Source: Halopiger aswanensis
GTDB lineage: Archaea > Halobacteriota > Halobacteria > Halobacteriales > Natrialbaceae
NCBI RefSeq assembly: GCF_003610195.1
Contig: NZ_RAPO01000003.1
Span: 310,001-374,000, forward strand
Length of the DNA: 64,000 nt
Direction of reading: 5' to 3'
Shown: one piece after another, positions 38,668-47,117 of the stretch
Layout of the letters: each line of letters begins with the position of its first letter
How positions within the stretch are numbered: position 1 is the first letter of the stretch
Program-made: the position numbers and the translations under genes
Notes under the pieces: model-generated
Told to the model about the DNA's origin: nothing
The model's input: only the letters and a program-made list of their open reading frames with translations
Databases searched by the model: none

Positions 38668-39348
38668 ATGACAGAGCCGACGCTGGTCGTCGTCCGCAAC
38701 GAGGTCGACTCCGCCTGCGAGTTCCACTGCGACGCCCTCGAGGGGCTCGTTCCGAACGCACAGGCGGTCGACTACCCGGCGGACGAGCGGCCCGACCTCG
38801 AGGACGCCGACGGCGTCGTGCTCACGGGCAGCACGGCAGGGGTCTACGAGACCGACGAGTACCCGTGGACCGAGGACCAGAAGCGACTCGTCCGGGAGCT
38901 GGTCGATCGCGAGATTCCGACGCTGGGCGTCTGCTTCGGCCACCAGATCGCAAACGCCGCGCTCGGCGGCACCGTCGAGGCCGCCGAGACGACCAGCCGA
39001 CCGGTCGAAGTGACCTTCGAAGACGGCGACGAACCGCTGTTCGACGGCCTCTCGCCGGTCGTCCCCGCGACTCACGGCGACGTCGTCACCGAACCCGGCG
39101 ACGAAATGACGGTCATCGCGTCGGCGGACTACTATCGCGCCTTCGCGACGCGCCACCGGACCGCGCCGCTGTGGACGGTTCAGTTCCACCCCGAGTACAC
39201 CGCCGACCTGCGGGCGCGACTCGAGGCCGATTTCGACTGGACGGAGGACGAACGTAGCCTCGACGACGTGAACGCGACGCGGCTCGTCGAGAACTTTACA
39301 GCCATCGTCGCAGAGAGGGGTAACGGCGAGCGATCGGCACCTCTCTAG
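38668..39348 (+). CDS. Class I glutamine amidotransferase (GATase1)
   Basis: A 226-residue stand-alone amidotransferase-type hydrolase. The nucleophile Cys89 is in GVCFGHQ, and the catalytic pair His174-Glu176 is in QFHPEYT. The N-terminal strand LTGSTAGVYE is the oxyanion-type loop. A partner synthase is not adjacent; similar proteins act as GMP-synthase-like or gamma-glutamyl hydrolases. Its stop overlaps the 3' end of the convergent MOSC gene (39345-39348). Confidence 0.9.
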   Translation: MTEPTLVVVRNEVDSACEFHCDALEGLVPNAQAVDYPADERPDLEDADGVVLTGSTAGVYETDEYPWTEDQKRLVRELVDREIPTLGVCFGHQIANAALGGTVEAAETTSRPVEVTFEDGDEPLFDGLSPVVPATHGDVVTEPGDEMTVIASADYYRAFATRHRTAPLWTVQFHPEYTADLRARLEADFDWTEDERSLDDVNATRLVENFTAIVAERGNGERSAPL

Positions 39349-40127
39349 TCGACGACCTCGACCGTATCGCCCACCCGAATCGCCTCGCCGCGATCGGCCG
39401 GCGGCACGCTCGCGATGATCATCAGCGTGTAGTAGTGGTCGAAGGCGTCCGGGTCGGCCCACTCGGGGAACGTCTCCTCGCGCTTTTCGACGAACCGCCG
39501 CTGGAACTCCGCGATCGGCTCGCCGGTGTCGGGGTCGCGCTGGGGAACGACGCAGCGACCGCAGGGGGTGACGCCCTCGAGCCGAATCCCCTCGATCTCG
39601 AACGCCGGGGCTTCCTCGCCGACGAATCGATCCTCCCAGAACGCCGGGACACCGGAGATTTCGACGTTTGCACGGATACGACGGCGCGCGCCCTCGAGGG
39701 TCATCCCGTCGTCGTCGAACCAGGAGACGACTTCCCGAAGCGTGGCCGTGCTGACGACCGACGGCCCCATCTCGCGACGGTCCACGTAGCCGAGCGATCG
39801 GTCCCGCTCGAGGGTCACCTCCTCGTCGAAGAAGTCGCCGAACCACGCCTCGGCGCGCTCTCGGTCGCTCTCGGAGTCGAGGGCGAACCGCTGGCGCTCA
39901 CCGTCGGGCGTCTCGAGGACGAGTTCGCGCGTCGCGGGATCGAAATCGGTCTCTACGTCGTGGACGCGGTCGGTTCGCTTGCCGTTGATGACCTCGCCCT
40001 CGTCGTCGAACAGGGCGAACTCGCGATCGTACTCGACGGTGCCGCCCTCGAGGATCGACGCCGACTCGAGATCGATGCCGTCCAGGCCCTTCACGGGGTA
40101 CACCCTGAGCCGTTCGAGTTGTGCCAT
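39345..40127 (-). CDS. MOSC domain molybdenum-cofactor-binding protein (YcbX/mARC-like)
   Basis: A 260-residue protein with an N-terminal MOSC_N beta-barrel (about 1-120, ERLRVYPVKGLDGIDLESA, VEYDREFALFDDEG). The MOSC domain (about 125-255) follows, containing GRRRIRANVEISG and the conserved cysteine in TPCGRCVVPQRDPDTGE. MOSC proteins of this layout bind Moco and reduce N-hydroxylated compounds or move sulfur. The region's nitrate reductase is another Moco enzyme, though 14 kb away. ATG 40127 (MAQLERLRVYP) gives the family start. Confidence 0.9.
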   Translation of the reverse strand: MAQLERLRVYPVKGLDGIDLESASILEGGTVEYDREFALFDDEGEVINGKRTDRVHDVETDFDPATRELVLETPDGERQRFALDSESDRERAEAWFGDFFDEEVTLERDRSLGYVDRREMGPSVVSTATLREVVSWFDDDGMTLEGARRRIRANVEISGVPAFWEDRFVGEEAPAFEIEGIRLEGVTPCGRCVVPQRDPDTGEPIAEFQRRFVEKREETFPEWADPDAFDHYYTLMIIASVPPADRGEAIRVGDTVEVVD

Positions 40128-40347
40128 TATTGACGAATAGCGGAGCGATCCACGTATAGATGTTCGTTCGAGCAACGTTCAGCGGGCGACATACGACGGG
40201 TTTTCAGAAGCACCGTCGCGAATTACCGACCGCGGCCGGGGTCGGAACCAGCGATCGGACGAAGAGAACGAGCGAAATCGCCCGACGGAAGCCGGTCGTC
40301 GCTTGCAGGGTACACTACTATCCGGCCGATCCGGGTAGGACCCTTCG

Positions 40348-40674
40348 ATGAGCCACACAGACGACGCCGACGAGGTCAGATCGCTCGAGATCGGCGCAGT
40401 TACCGAACTGTTCACCGATGCGACGTTCCCGATGACCACCGACGAGGTACTCGCGGAGTACGCTGACGTCGAGATCGCCTACCCGCGGGAGTCGGATTCG
40501 CTCCGGACGGTCCTCGAGACCTCGGGTCACGAGACCTACGAAACTCGGGACGAACTCGAGCTGGCGATCTTAAACGGCGTCAGGCGGGATGCCGTCGGCC
40601 GACCGCGGTACAGCGACCGCGGCGACAGTCCCCACGACACCGACGAGCACATGCGGATGCAGCAGTCGTTCTGA
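40348..40674 (+). CDS. DUF5789-like haloarchaeal protein
   Basis: A 108-residue acidic protein with a helical-repeat start (SLEIGAVTELFTDATFPMTTDEVLAEYADVEIAY) matching the DUF5789-like haloarchaeal family. A middle helix (SDSLRTVLETSGHETYE) and an Asp/His-rich tail follow. No catalytic motif. It lies in the same orientation as the two DUF892 genes, 46 nt upstream of the first, and may share their transcript. Confidence 0.75.
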   Translation: MSHTDDADEVRSLEIGAVTELFTDATFPMTTDEVLAEYADVEIAYPRESDSLRTVLETSGHETYETRDELELAILNGVRRDAVGRPRYSDRGDSPHDTDEHMRMQQSF

Positions 40675-40720
40675 ACGAGTTGCGTCTTCATCTTCCCACG
40701 ATTTCACCGCTTCCACACGC

Positions 40721-41311
40721 ATGAGTACCACACAGACCCCACGCGACGCACTGACGGCCGAACTCGAGCGGCTCTACTACATCGAGCAGGAACTCCGCGA
40801 CGAACTCGAGACGCTGTCGAACGACGTCGCGATCGATACGCTGGACGACCTGCGCGAACTGGAGTGTCGCGAACAACTGCAGTATGCGATCGACAGCCAC
40901 CGCGAACAGGGCGATCGCCATATCGAGCGGATCGAACAGGCTTTCGATGCGCTCGGCGAGGCTCCCGACACCCGTCGCGTCCCGGAACTCGACGGCCTGA
41001 TCGCCGACAAAGAGAAGTTCAACAACGTCGTGCTGAACGACGAACTCCGGCCGCTGTTCTACATCGAGACGGTGCTGAAACTCGAGGCGATCGAGTGTAC
41101 GGCCTACGAGCGGACGATGGGGCTGGCCAGCACGCTCGAGGACGACGCCGGCGACGCGGTCATCGACGCGCTCCGGAAGAATTACGACGACGAGCGGGAC
41201 CTCCGGTCGGAGATCGACTCGCTGGCCGACGGCGAAGCCGTCGAAACGCTGCTCGCCGCCGGGACGGCCGCCGATCCCGCCGACCGGGCGTCGCTGGATC
41301 GCTCACTGTGA
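40721..41311 (+). CDS. DUF892 ferritin-like protein
   Basis: A 196-residue all-helical protein of the DUF892 family (YciE/YciF-like), a ferritin-like four-helix bundle. LERLYYIEQELRDELETLS begins helix 1; QYAIDSHREQGDRHIERIEQAF gives the E/H-containing helix 2. TVLKLEAIECTAYERTMGLAS and LRKNYDDERDLRSEI form helices 3-4. The conserved acidic and His positions suggest a di-iron site, associated with stress. ATG 40721 follows TTCCACACGC with no obvious RBS. A second DUF892 gene follows, separated by 79 nt. Confidence 0.87.
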   Translation: MSTTQTPRDALTAELERLYYIEQELRDELETLSNDVAIDTLDDLRELECREQLQYAIDSHREQGDRHIERIEQAFDALGEAPDTRRVPELDGLIADKEKFNNVVLNDELRPLFYIETVLKLEAIECTAYERTMGLASTLEDDAGDAVIDALRKNYDDERDLRSEIDSLADGEAVETLLAAGTAADPADRASLDRSL

Positions 41312-41390
41312 TCGATGCGTCGCCCGCACTCCCGGCCGTACCGCCGTCACAGAGCCACACCACCACTGCCGCGCGACACCCACACCATCC

Positions 41391-41891
41391 ATGAACGTCG
41401 AAACGCTCGAGGACCTGTTCGGATACCAGTTACAGCACGCCTACTACGTCGAACGCACGCACGCCGAACTGCTCGACGAGATGGCGACCGACGCGCCCAG
41501 CGACGAACTCGGCGATCGGTTCGCCGCTCACCGCGAGGAAACCGCCCGCCAGATCGAGCGCCTCGAGGACGTCTTCGCGGCGCTGGGTCGCCGGCCGCGG
41601 GCCAGCCGCGCGCGCTCGGTCGACGGGCTGGCCGACGCGAGACACCTGCGCGACGATGCCGAGGGCGAGCCGACCGTTCCCGACGACCTCGAACTCGGGC
41701 TGCTTGCCGAACGCCTCGAGATCAGGAGCTACGAGACGCTGGTGCGGCTGGCCGGCCGGCTGGCCTACGCCGACGACGTCGTCGAACCGCTCGAGACGAC
41801 CCTCGCGGAGGAGCGGGCGACGCTGCAGGCGCTCGAGGAACTCGAAACGGAGCTCTCGATCGGCGAGACGATGGCGCTCGAGGAGGCGTAG
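41391..41891 (+). CDS. DUF892 ferritin-like protein (second copy)
   Basis: A 166-residue DUF892 protein with the same helix order as the preceding gene: LEDLFGYQLQHAYYVERTHAELLDEM, DRFAAHREETARQIERLEDVF, ERLEIRSYETLVRLAGRLAY and LEEERATLQALEEL. The pair looks like a tandem duplication that has diverged. Acidic/His positions are retained but the loop between helices 2 and 3 is Arg/Ala-rich. It is convergent with the cupin gene, 12 bp apart. Confidence 0.85.
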   Translation: MNVETLEDLFGYQLQHAYYVERTHAELLDEMATDAPSDELGDRFAAHREETARQIERLEDVFAALGRRPRASRARSVDGLADARHLRDDAEGEPTVPDDLELGLLAERLEIRSYETLVRLAGRLAYADDVVEPLETTLAEERATLQALEELETELSIGETMALEEA

Positions 41892-41903
41892 CAGCCGATA
41901 CCG

Positions 41904-42503
41904 TCACCGCCCCGAGTGCGACCCGGTGCGAGCGCGCTCCCCGCTGAACCGATCGTACTGCGCCCGGTACCCCGCACGCCGGCCGATCGGGGCGAGCGCC
42001 CCGACGAGCGCGCGCTGGACGGGCAGCGGAATCCGGCCGAAGGCGAAGGCCTCGCGGTACTCGTCGGCGAGCACCGCCAGTTGCAGCGGACCGGGCAGGC
42101 CCCAGTCGTTGGTCTTTCCCTCGCGCGCGAGCCCGAACAGCGTCTCGAAGAACGGCCGCATCTCGAGGGCGGGGCGGAGTTCGATCACCGCGTGCAGTTC
42201 GTCGGCGCCCTCGTTCCAGATCGTGTGATCCGTTCCGGGAAGCACCGAAAACCGCGTTCCCGGCGTCGCCGTCCACTCGTCGCCGTCGATGCGGACGCCG
42301 AGCCGGCCCGACTCGACCGCGATCCGTTCGGCCTGCTTCGGATGGACGTGATCGACCTTCCCGACGCCGAAGCCGCCGGGTTCCAGCCGGTAGTCGAACC
42401 GCAGCGCCGCCGGCGTCGCCTCGCGAAAGCGGATTCGTTCGCCCGTTACCGGGTTCGCGATCACGTCGGCGGGGTCGACGTCGGTGTCGCTCGAGGGAAT
42501 CAT
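41904..42503 (-). CDS. Cupin domain protein
   Basis: A 199-residue protein with a single cupin barrel (about 18-110): VDHVHPKQAERIAVESGRLG carries the first cupin His/Glu set, and PGTDHTIWNEGADELHAVIE the second. A helical C-terminal extension (about 115-199) contains FFETLFGLAREGKTNDWGLPGPLQLAVLADEYREAF, as in many haloarchaeal cupins. A divalent metal is likely. The ligand is unknown. ATG 42503 matches MIPSSDT; the frame upstream lies antisense to the GCS2-like gene. Confidence 0.87.
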   Translation of the reverse strand: MIPSSDTDVDPADVIANPVTGERIRFREATPAALRFDYRLEPGGFGVGKVDHVHPKQAERIAVESGRLGVRIDGDEWTATPGTRFSVLPGTDHTIWNEGADELHAVIELRPALEMRPFFETLFGLAREGKTNDWGLPGPLQLAVLADEYREAFAFGRIPLPVQRALVGALAPIGRRAGYRAQYDRFSGERARTGSHSGR

Positions 42504-42767
42504 GGGTGATCTGCGGGGGACTTCACCGAACCGGCGGAAAAGGGTTCGACCGGAACGTGCCGTATCGAGCCGCTCGCCCGTCTCGCGCGCACCTGCAGGC
42601 CCGGCCACTTCGGTCGGGCGGGGTGAAGCGGCAGTGAACTGCAACGACGGACCCGAGACGGCGGGTATCGCCGCCGGGTCCCGAATCGAACGACGGACGA
42701 CCGCGACGCAGTCGAAATCTCGGACGCCGGATTTCGACTCGCAACCGAGATCGACACCGAGATTCCG

Positions 42768-43994
42768 ATGATAAACACGCGCCTCGAGGCCGACTACTGG
42801 GTCGTCGATAGCGACGGCGATTTCGCGCCGGCGGGATCGATCGCCGACACAGAGGGAATCGCAGCCGAAAAACGCGCTCTCGCGTCGCTGGTCACAGTGA
42901 CGACGCCATCCTGCGAGTCGAGCAGCGCGCTTCGGCAGGCGTTCGTCGCGCGACTCGAGGCGGCGTGCGAACGCGCCGCCGACGCGGAGCGGCGGCTCGT
43001 GCCGCTGGCGACGCCGATCAACGGGGATCCGGTCGTCGATCGGTCGGGCGGCGATCGCACTCGGCTGCAGCGAGTGATCGACGACGCCGCGAACGACGGT
43101 GCGGACGGCAGCGGAACGGGGCTCGGCGCCGAGCCGGGATCGAACGCCGATCGCGGCCCCTACTGCGCCGGCGCTCGAGTCTGCGTCGAACAGCGATCGG
43201 TGACCGACCAGCTCAACGCCCTGCTCGCGCTGACGCCCGCGCTTGCGCTGGTCAACACCTCGCCCTACGTCGGTGGCGACCGCGTCGCTGTCGGCGCGCG
43301 GACCCACTGTTACCGGACGCGACTCGGCGGGACTCGGACGCACAGCGACCAGCCCTGCCGGTACGTCGACTCCGCCGCTGACTGGACGCGCCGTCTCGAG
43401 GAACGATACGAGCGGGTTGCGGATCGGGCGGTGGACAACGGCGTCGATCCGGCGGCGGTGGCGGATCACCTCGAACCCGCGGCCGTCGGCTGGACGCCGG
43501 TCGCGCTCCGCGAGCGGGCCGAGCCGCCGATGCTCGAGTGGCGAGCGCCGGACACGGCCCTGCCGAGGCAACTCCTCGGACTAGCCGAGGACGTCGCGAC
43601 GGTGATGGATCGGCTTCGCCGCGGCACCGTTCGCATCGGCGGCCGAGGAGAGCGCGGCGAGTCACGCGGCCGCCTCGGGCCCCGCGAAACCGAGCGCGAC
43701 GGCGCGGCGCCGCCGGGTCGGGTCACGCGCAACGGCCTCGCGCTTCCGCGCTCGACGACCGTCGCCGACCTCGTCGACGCGGCGACCTACGAGGGTCTCG
43801 AGTCGACGCCGCTCGTCGCCTACCTCGAGCGGATGGGATTCGCCGTCGACGACTACCACCCGATCTCCGCGCGGATCGACGGCCGCCAGTTCGTCACCCG
43901 AGCCGACGCGCGGGAGCTCCGGCTCGAGTACGCGGGGCTGCTCGAGGCGGACGTCGCGGCGCTCGCGGAGTCGGCGGAGTCGACGGAGTCGTAA
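42768..43994 (+). CDS. Divergent GCS2 family protein (glutamate-cysteine ligase-like)
   Basis: A 408-residue protein of the GCS2 glutamate-cysteine ligase fold. It starts with LEADYWVVDSDGDFAPAG, where the usual E-x-E metal-binding start reads E-x-D. It then has VNTSPYVGGDRV around residue 170, and the C-terminal PPMLEWRAPDTALPRQLLGLAEDV near 255, the counterpart of TLEIRVMDT-P-L. True haloarchaeal GshA makes gamma-glutamylcysteine, the main low-molecular thiol. Altered metal ligands and an Arg/Gly-rich insertion (about 285-315) suggest a paralogue with changed substrate. Transcribed divergently from the cupin gene. Confidence 0.75.
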   Translation: MINTRLEADYWVVDSDGDFAPAGSIADTEGIAAEKRALASLVTVTTPSCESSSALRQAFVARLEAACERAADAERRLVPLATPINGDPVVDRSGGDRTRLQRVIDDAANDGADGSGTGLGAEPGSNADRGPYCAGARVCVEQRSVTDQLNALLALTPALALVNTSPYVGGDRVAVGARTHCYRTRLGGTRTHSDQPCRYVDSAADWTRRLEERYERVADRAVDNGVDPAAVADHLEPAAVGWTPVALRERAEPPMLEWRAPDTALPRQLLGLAEDVATVMDRLRRGTVRIGGRGERGESRGRLGPRETERDGAAPPGRVTRNGLALPRSTTVADLVDAATYEGLESTPLVAYLERMGFAVDDYHPISARIDGRQFVTRADARELRLEYAGLLEADVAALAESAESTES

Positions 43995-44117
43995 CGCGAT
44001 CCCGCGTCGCGGTTCCGACGAGATTCGACGGGCTACGAGCGTCCGACGGGCGGACGGACGTCGAGCGGCGGTCGGGGCGACAAAGATTACTTACCGGTTG
44101 CTGTCCTTCTCGGGAGC

Positions 44118-45605
44118 ATGAATTCACAGTCCGATCCCAGCAACCCGCGGGACTCTCAGGCGGAGGTTGCTGACACCATCGATGCGCTGACCGTCGAGAG
44201 CGGGCTGGAAGCGCTGCAGTCGAGTCCGGCGTTCGACGGCACGGTCGAGCCGTTCGTCGGACTCGAGGATCTCGAGACCTGCGAGCACATCGCCCTCTTC
44301 TACAGCACGCACGAGGAGCGGTTCGCGACTGTCACCCCGTTCGTTCGCCAGGGGATCGAGACGGGCGAACGCGTGATGTACGTCATCGACGACTACACCG
44401 AATCCGAGATTCTCGCGGAACTCCGCGGCGGGAGCGTCGACATCGACGCCGCCCTCGAGTCGGGCCAACTGACCTTCCACTCGCTCGAGGAAACCTACCT
44501 CCGGTCCGGCCGCTTCGACGCCGACGACATGCTCGAGGTGTACGCCGAGGCCATCGAGGAAGCGAAAGCGGAGTACCCGGGCCTTCGCGTGACCGCGAGC
44601 ACGAACTTCATCCTCGACGAGTACGCGACGATCGAGGAGTTCATGGCCTACGAGAGCCGCGTGAACGAACTCTTCCGGGGCGAGGACTGCATCGCGCTCT
44701 GTCACTACGACCGCGAGCGGATTCCGGCGGAGACGCTCGTCGACGTGATTCGAACGCATCCCCACCTCGTCTACGACGATACGGTCTGTCACAACTTCTA
44801 CTACACGCCGCCGGAGGAGTTCTTCGAACCCGACGAGCCCGATCGGGACGTCGATCGAATGCTGCACACGCTGGTCGATCGCTCCAGGGCGCGGGCCGAA
44901 CTCAACGAGACGGTCGCGGAACTGGAGGAGTCGAACGAGCGGCTCAAGCGGTTCGCCTACGTCGCCTCGCACGACCTCCAGGAGCCCCTGCGGATGATCT
45001 CGAGCTACCTGCAACTGCTCGAGTCCCGGTACGCCGACGACCTCGACGCGGACGCGGAGGAGTACATCGACTTCGCCGTCGACGGCGCCGATCGGATGCG
45101 GGAGATGGTCGACGGCCTGCTCACGTACTCGAAAATCGATCTGGACGAATCGGAGTTCGAACCGGTCGACACTGCCGACGTCGTCGAGGGCGTGCTGGAC
45201 GGTTTGGAGGGCCGAATCGACGAAACCGACGCGACGGTCGCGGTCGGCGAGTTACCCGAGGTCGTCGGCGTCGGCCGGCAACTCGACCAACTCTTCTCGA
45301 ATCTGCTCACGAACGCGATCAAGTACAGCGGGGACGAGCCGCCGGAAATCGAGATCGACGCCGATCGCCGGGGCGACCGCTGCGTGTTTTCGGTCGCCGA
45401 TAACGGAATCGGGATCGAACCGGAGTACGTCGATCAGATCTTCGACGTTTTCAGTCGCCTCCACACGAACGACGAGTTCGAGGGGACCGGCATCGGCCTC
45501 TCGCTGTGTCGAAAGATCGTCGACCACCACGACGGCGATATCTGGGTCGACTCCGAGCCCGGGGAAGGGACGACGTTTTACTTTACGCTCCCGACGGCCA
45601 CGTAA
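44118..45605 (+). CDS. MEDS-domain histidine kinase
   Basis: A 495-residue soluble kinase. An MEDS (DcmR-type sensory) domain lies at about 55-230: CEHIALFYSTHEERFATVTPFV, GIETGERVMYVIDDYTE, VTASTNFILDE and CIALCHYDRERIP. A short coiled linker (LNETVAELEESNERLKRF) follows, then HisKA with His285 (ASHDLQEPLRM) and HATPase_c (NLLTNA, DNGIGI, GTGIGL). MEDS domains sense methanogenesis-derived or chlorinated hydrocarbon-type ligands in other organisms. No receiver, and no response regulator adjacent. Its catalytic part aligns without gaps to the PAS kinase at 1920. Confidence 0.92.
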   Translation: MNSQSDPSNPRDSQAEVADTIDALTVESGLEALQSSPAFDGTVEPFVGLEDLETCEHIALFYSTHEERFATVTPFVRQGIETGERVMYVIDDYTESEILAELRGGSVDIDAALESGQLTFHSLEETYLRSGRFDADDMLEVYAEAIEEAKAEYPGLRVTASTNFILDEYATIEEFMAYESRVNELFRGEDCIALCHYDRERIPAETLVDVIRTHPHLVYDDTVCHNFYYTPPEEFFEPDEPDRDVDRMLHTLVDRSRARAELNETVAELEESNERLKRFAYVASHDLQEPLRMISSYLQLLESRYADDLDADAEEYIDFAVDGADRMREMVDGLLTYSKIDLDESEFEPVDTADVVEGVLDGLEGRIDETDATVAVGELPEVVGVGRQLDQLFSNLLTNAIKYSGDEPPEIEIDADRRGDRCVFSVADNGIGIEPEYVDQIFDVFSRLHTNDEFEGTGIGLSLCRKIVDHHDGDIWVDSEPGEGTTFYFTLPTAT

Positions 45606-45613
45606 GCGTTCCG

Positions 45614-46195
45614 CTAGTTGCCGTCGTCGTACTCGTACTCCGTCTCGGGGTCCTCGACGCCCTCCGTGCGGGAGCCGACCCAGGCGCCCAGCGAGAGCCC
45701 GTAGACGAGATGCCCCGCGTGAAACAGCGTGAGTTCGTCGGCGTCGAGTTGGATGTCGAGCAGTTCCTTTAGCATGACCTGTGAGCCGAAGGCCGACAGC
45801 ACCAGGCCGTAGATCGTGCCCCAGACGAGCCCGCGCTGCTCGGGTTCGATCGCCTGCTCGGCGTCCTGCAGTTCGAACAGGGCGCCGAACAGGGCGCCGC
45901 CCTGAATACCGTACGCGAGGTGCAAGACGAGGCCGGCGATCGGGTGCTCGTCGGGGTCGTGGTCGCGGGCGACGTACTGGGACCAGAAGTTCGCCGACGG
46001 CGGGAGCGACCGCAGGATCGGCAGCCGGAAGGCCGTCATGATCAGCGTCGCGACGAAGCCGGCCTGGACGCCGCGGGCGACCGCGCCGGCGACGTCTTTG
46101 TCTGCGGTGCGTGAGCGCTCGTCCGCGGCGGGGCGCCTTTCGGACGCGGACCCGGCGGACGGTCGCAACTGGCGGAGACGATCGGATACTGACAT
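45614..46195 (-). CDS. Haloarchaeal multi-spanning membrane protein
   Basis: A 193-residue protein with an Arg/Ser-rich N-terminus (1-40) and about four hydrophobic segments. These include VQAGFVATLIMTAFRLPIL, AGLVLHLAYGIQGGALFGALF, GLVWGTIYGLVLSAFGSQVM and LFHAGHLVYGLSLGAWVG. The HAGHLVYG segment is conserved in an unnamed haloarchaeal membrane family. It is convergent with the MEDS kinase (8 bp apart) and divergent from ThuA. Function unknown. Confidence 0.8.
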   Translation of the reverse strand: MSVSDRLRQLRPSAGSASERRPAADERSRTADKDVAGAVARGVQAGFVATLIMTAFRLPILRSLPPSANFWSQYVARDHDPDEHPIAGLVLHLAYGIQGGALFGALFELQDAEQAIEPEQRGLVWGTIYGLVLSAFGSQVMLKELLDIQLDADELTLFHAGHLVYGLSLGAWVGSRTEGVEDPETEYEYDDGN

Positions 46196-46317
46196 CGGGC
46201 GAGACGGTACCACGAGCAGCGTCTTAACGGTCCGGCGCGCTCGTGACGGCCCGGATCGACGGTTCGGGACGTCACGCGGTATCAAACTACTTGGTCGTCG
46301 ACCGCGACGACCGAGAT

Positions 46318-47004
46318 ATGACGAACGCGCTACTGATCGGCGAGAATACGTTTCCGTTCCACAAGATCGACGAGAAGGGGCCGGAACTGGTCGACGCGGT
46401 CGGCGATACCGCCGACGTGACGACCACGACGGACCGCGACGAGCTCGCCGCGCTGCCCGATTCGGAGTACGACCTCCTGATCGACTACCTCACCGACAGC
46501 ACGCTCACCGACGACCAGCAGGCGGGTCTGCTCGAGTTCGTCCGGGCGGGCGGGGGCTACCTCGGCGTCCACTGCGCCGCCGACCTGCAGAGTACGGAGC
46601 CGTCCGACCCCGACGCCGACGACGTTCTCGAGAAACGCGACGAACCGGTCCCCGGACTCCGCTCGCTGCTGGGCGGCCACTTCCTCGATCATCCCGAACA
46701 GGCCGAGTTCGGCGTCGATATCGTCGCCGACCATCCCGTAACCGAGGGCGTCGCGGACTTCAGCGTCCACGACGAACCGTATCAGGTGGACGCCGACGAG
46801 GGCGCGGAGAGCGATCTAACGGTTCTCGCCCGGATGGACCACCCGGATCCCGACTTCGAGGACTACCCGATCGCCTGGGTCCGAACGGAAGGGGACGGCC
46901 GAGTCTGCTACGTCTCGATCGGCCACACGGACGAGGCGCTGCAAAGCGCCGGCTTCCGCGGGCTCCTGCGGAACGCGATCGCCTGGACGACGGCCGAAGC
47001 GTGA
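46318..47004 (+). CDS. ThuA-like domain protein
   Basis: A 228-residue ThuA family protein with a class I GATase-like Rossmann fold. It opens with ALLIGENTFPFHKIDEKGPEL, then DLLIDYLTD and the conserved GGGYLGVHCAAD (about 78-89). LLGGHFLDHPEQAEF, ADHPVTEGV and FSVHDEPYQ are the family histidines. ThuA acts in trehalose/sucrose utilisation with the oxidoreductase ThuB. A Gfo/Idh/MocA gene follows 113 nt downstream, so a ThuAB-like pair is likely. ATG 46318 follows a start context with MTNALLIGEN. Confidence 0.9.
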   Translation: MTNALLIGENTFPFHKIDEKGPELVDAVGDTADVTTTTDRDELAALPDSEYDLLIDYLTDSTLTDDQQAGLLEFVRAGGGYLGVHCAADLQSTEPSDPDADDVLEKRDEPVPGLRSLLGGHFLDHPEQAEFGVDIVADHPVTEGVADFSVHDEPYQVDADEGAESDLTVLARMDHPDPDFEDYPIAWVRTEGDGRVCYVSIGHTDEALQSAGFRGLLRNAIAWTTAEA

Positions 47005-47117
47005 TCGAGGCTCGCGCTCGAGACTGAACCGCTCGGTCGCCGGCCCGCTACGAAGCGGATCGACCGCCCGCGACCGGATCGGGCGGTTATTTACGCCCCT
47101 TCGCGAAACGTCGTACC

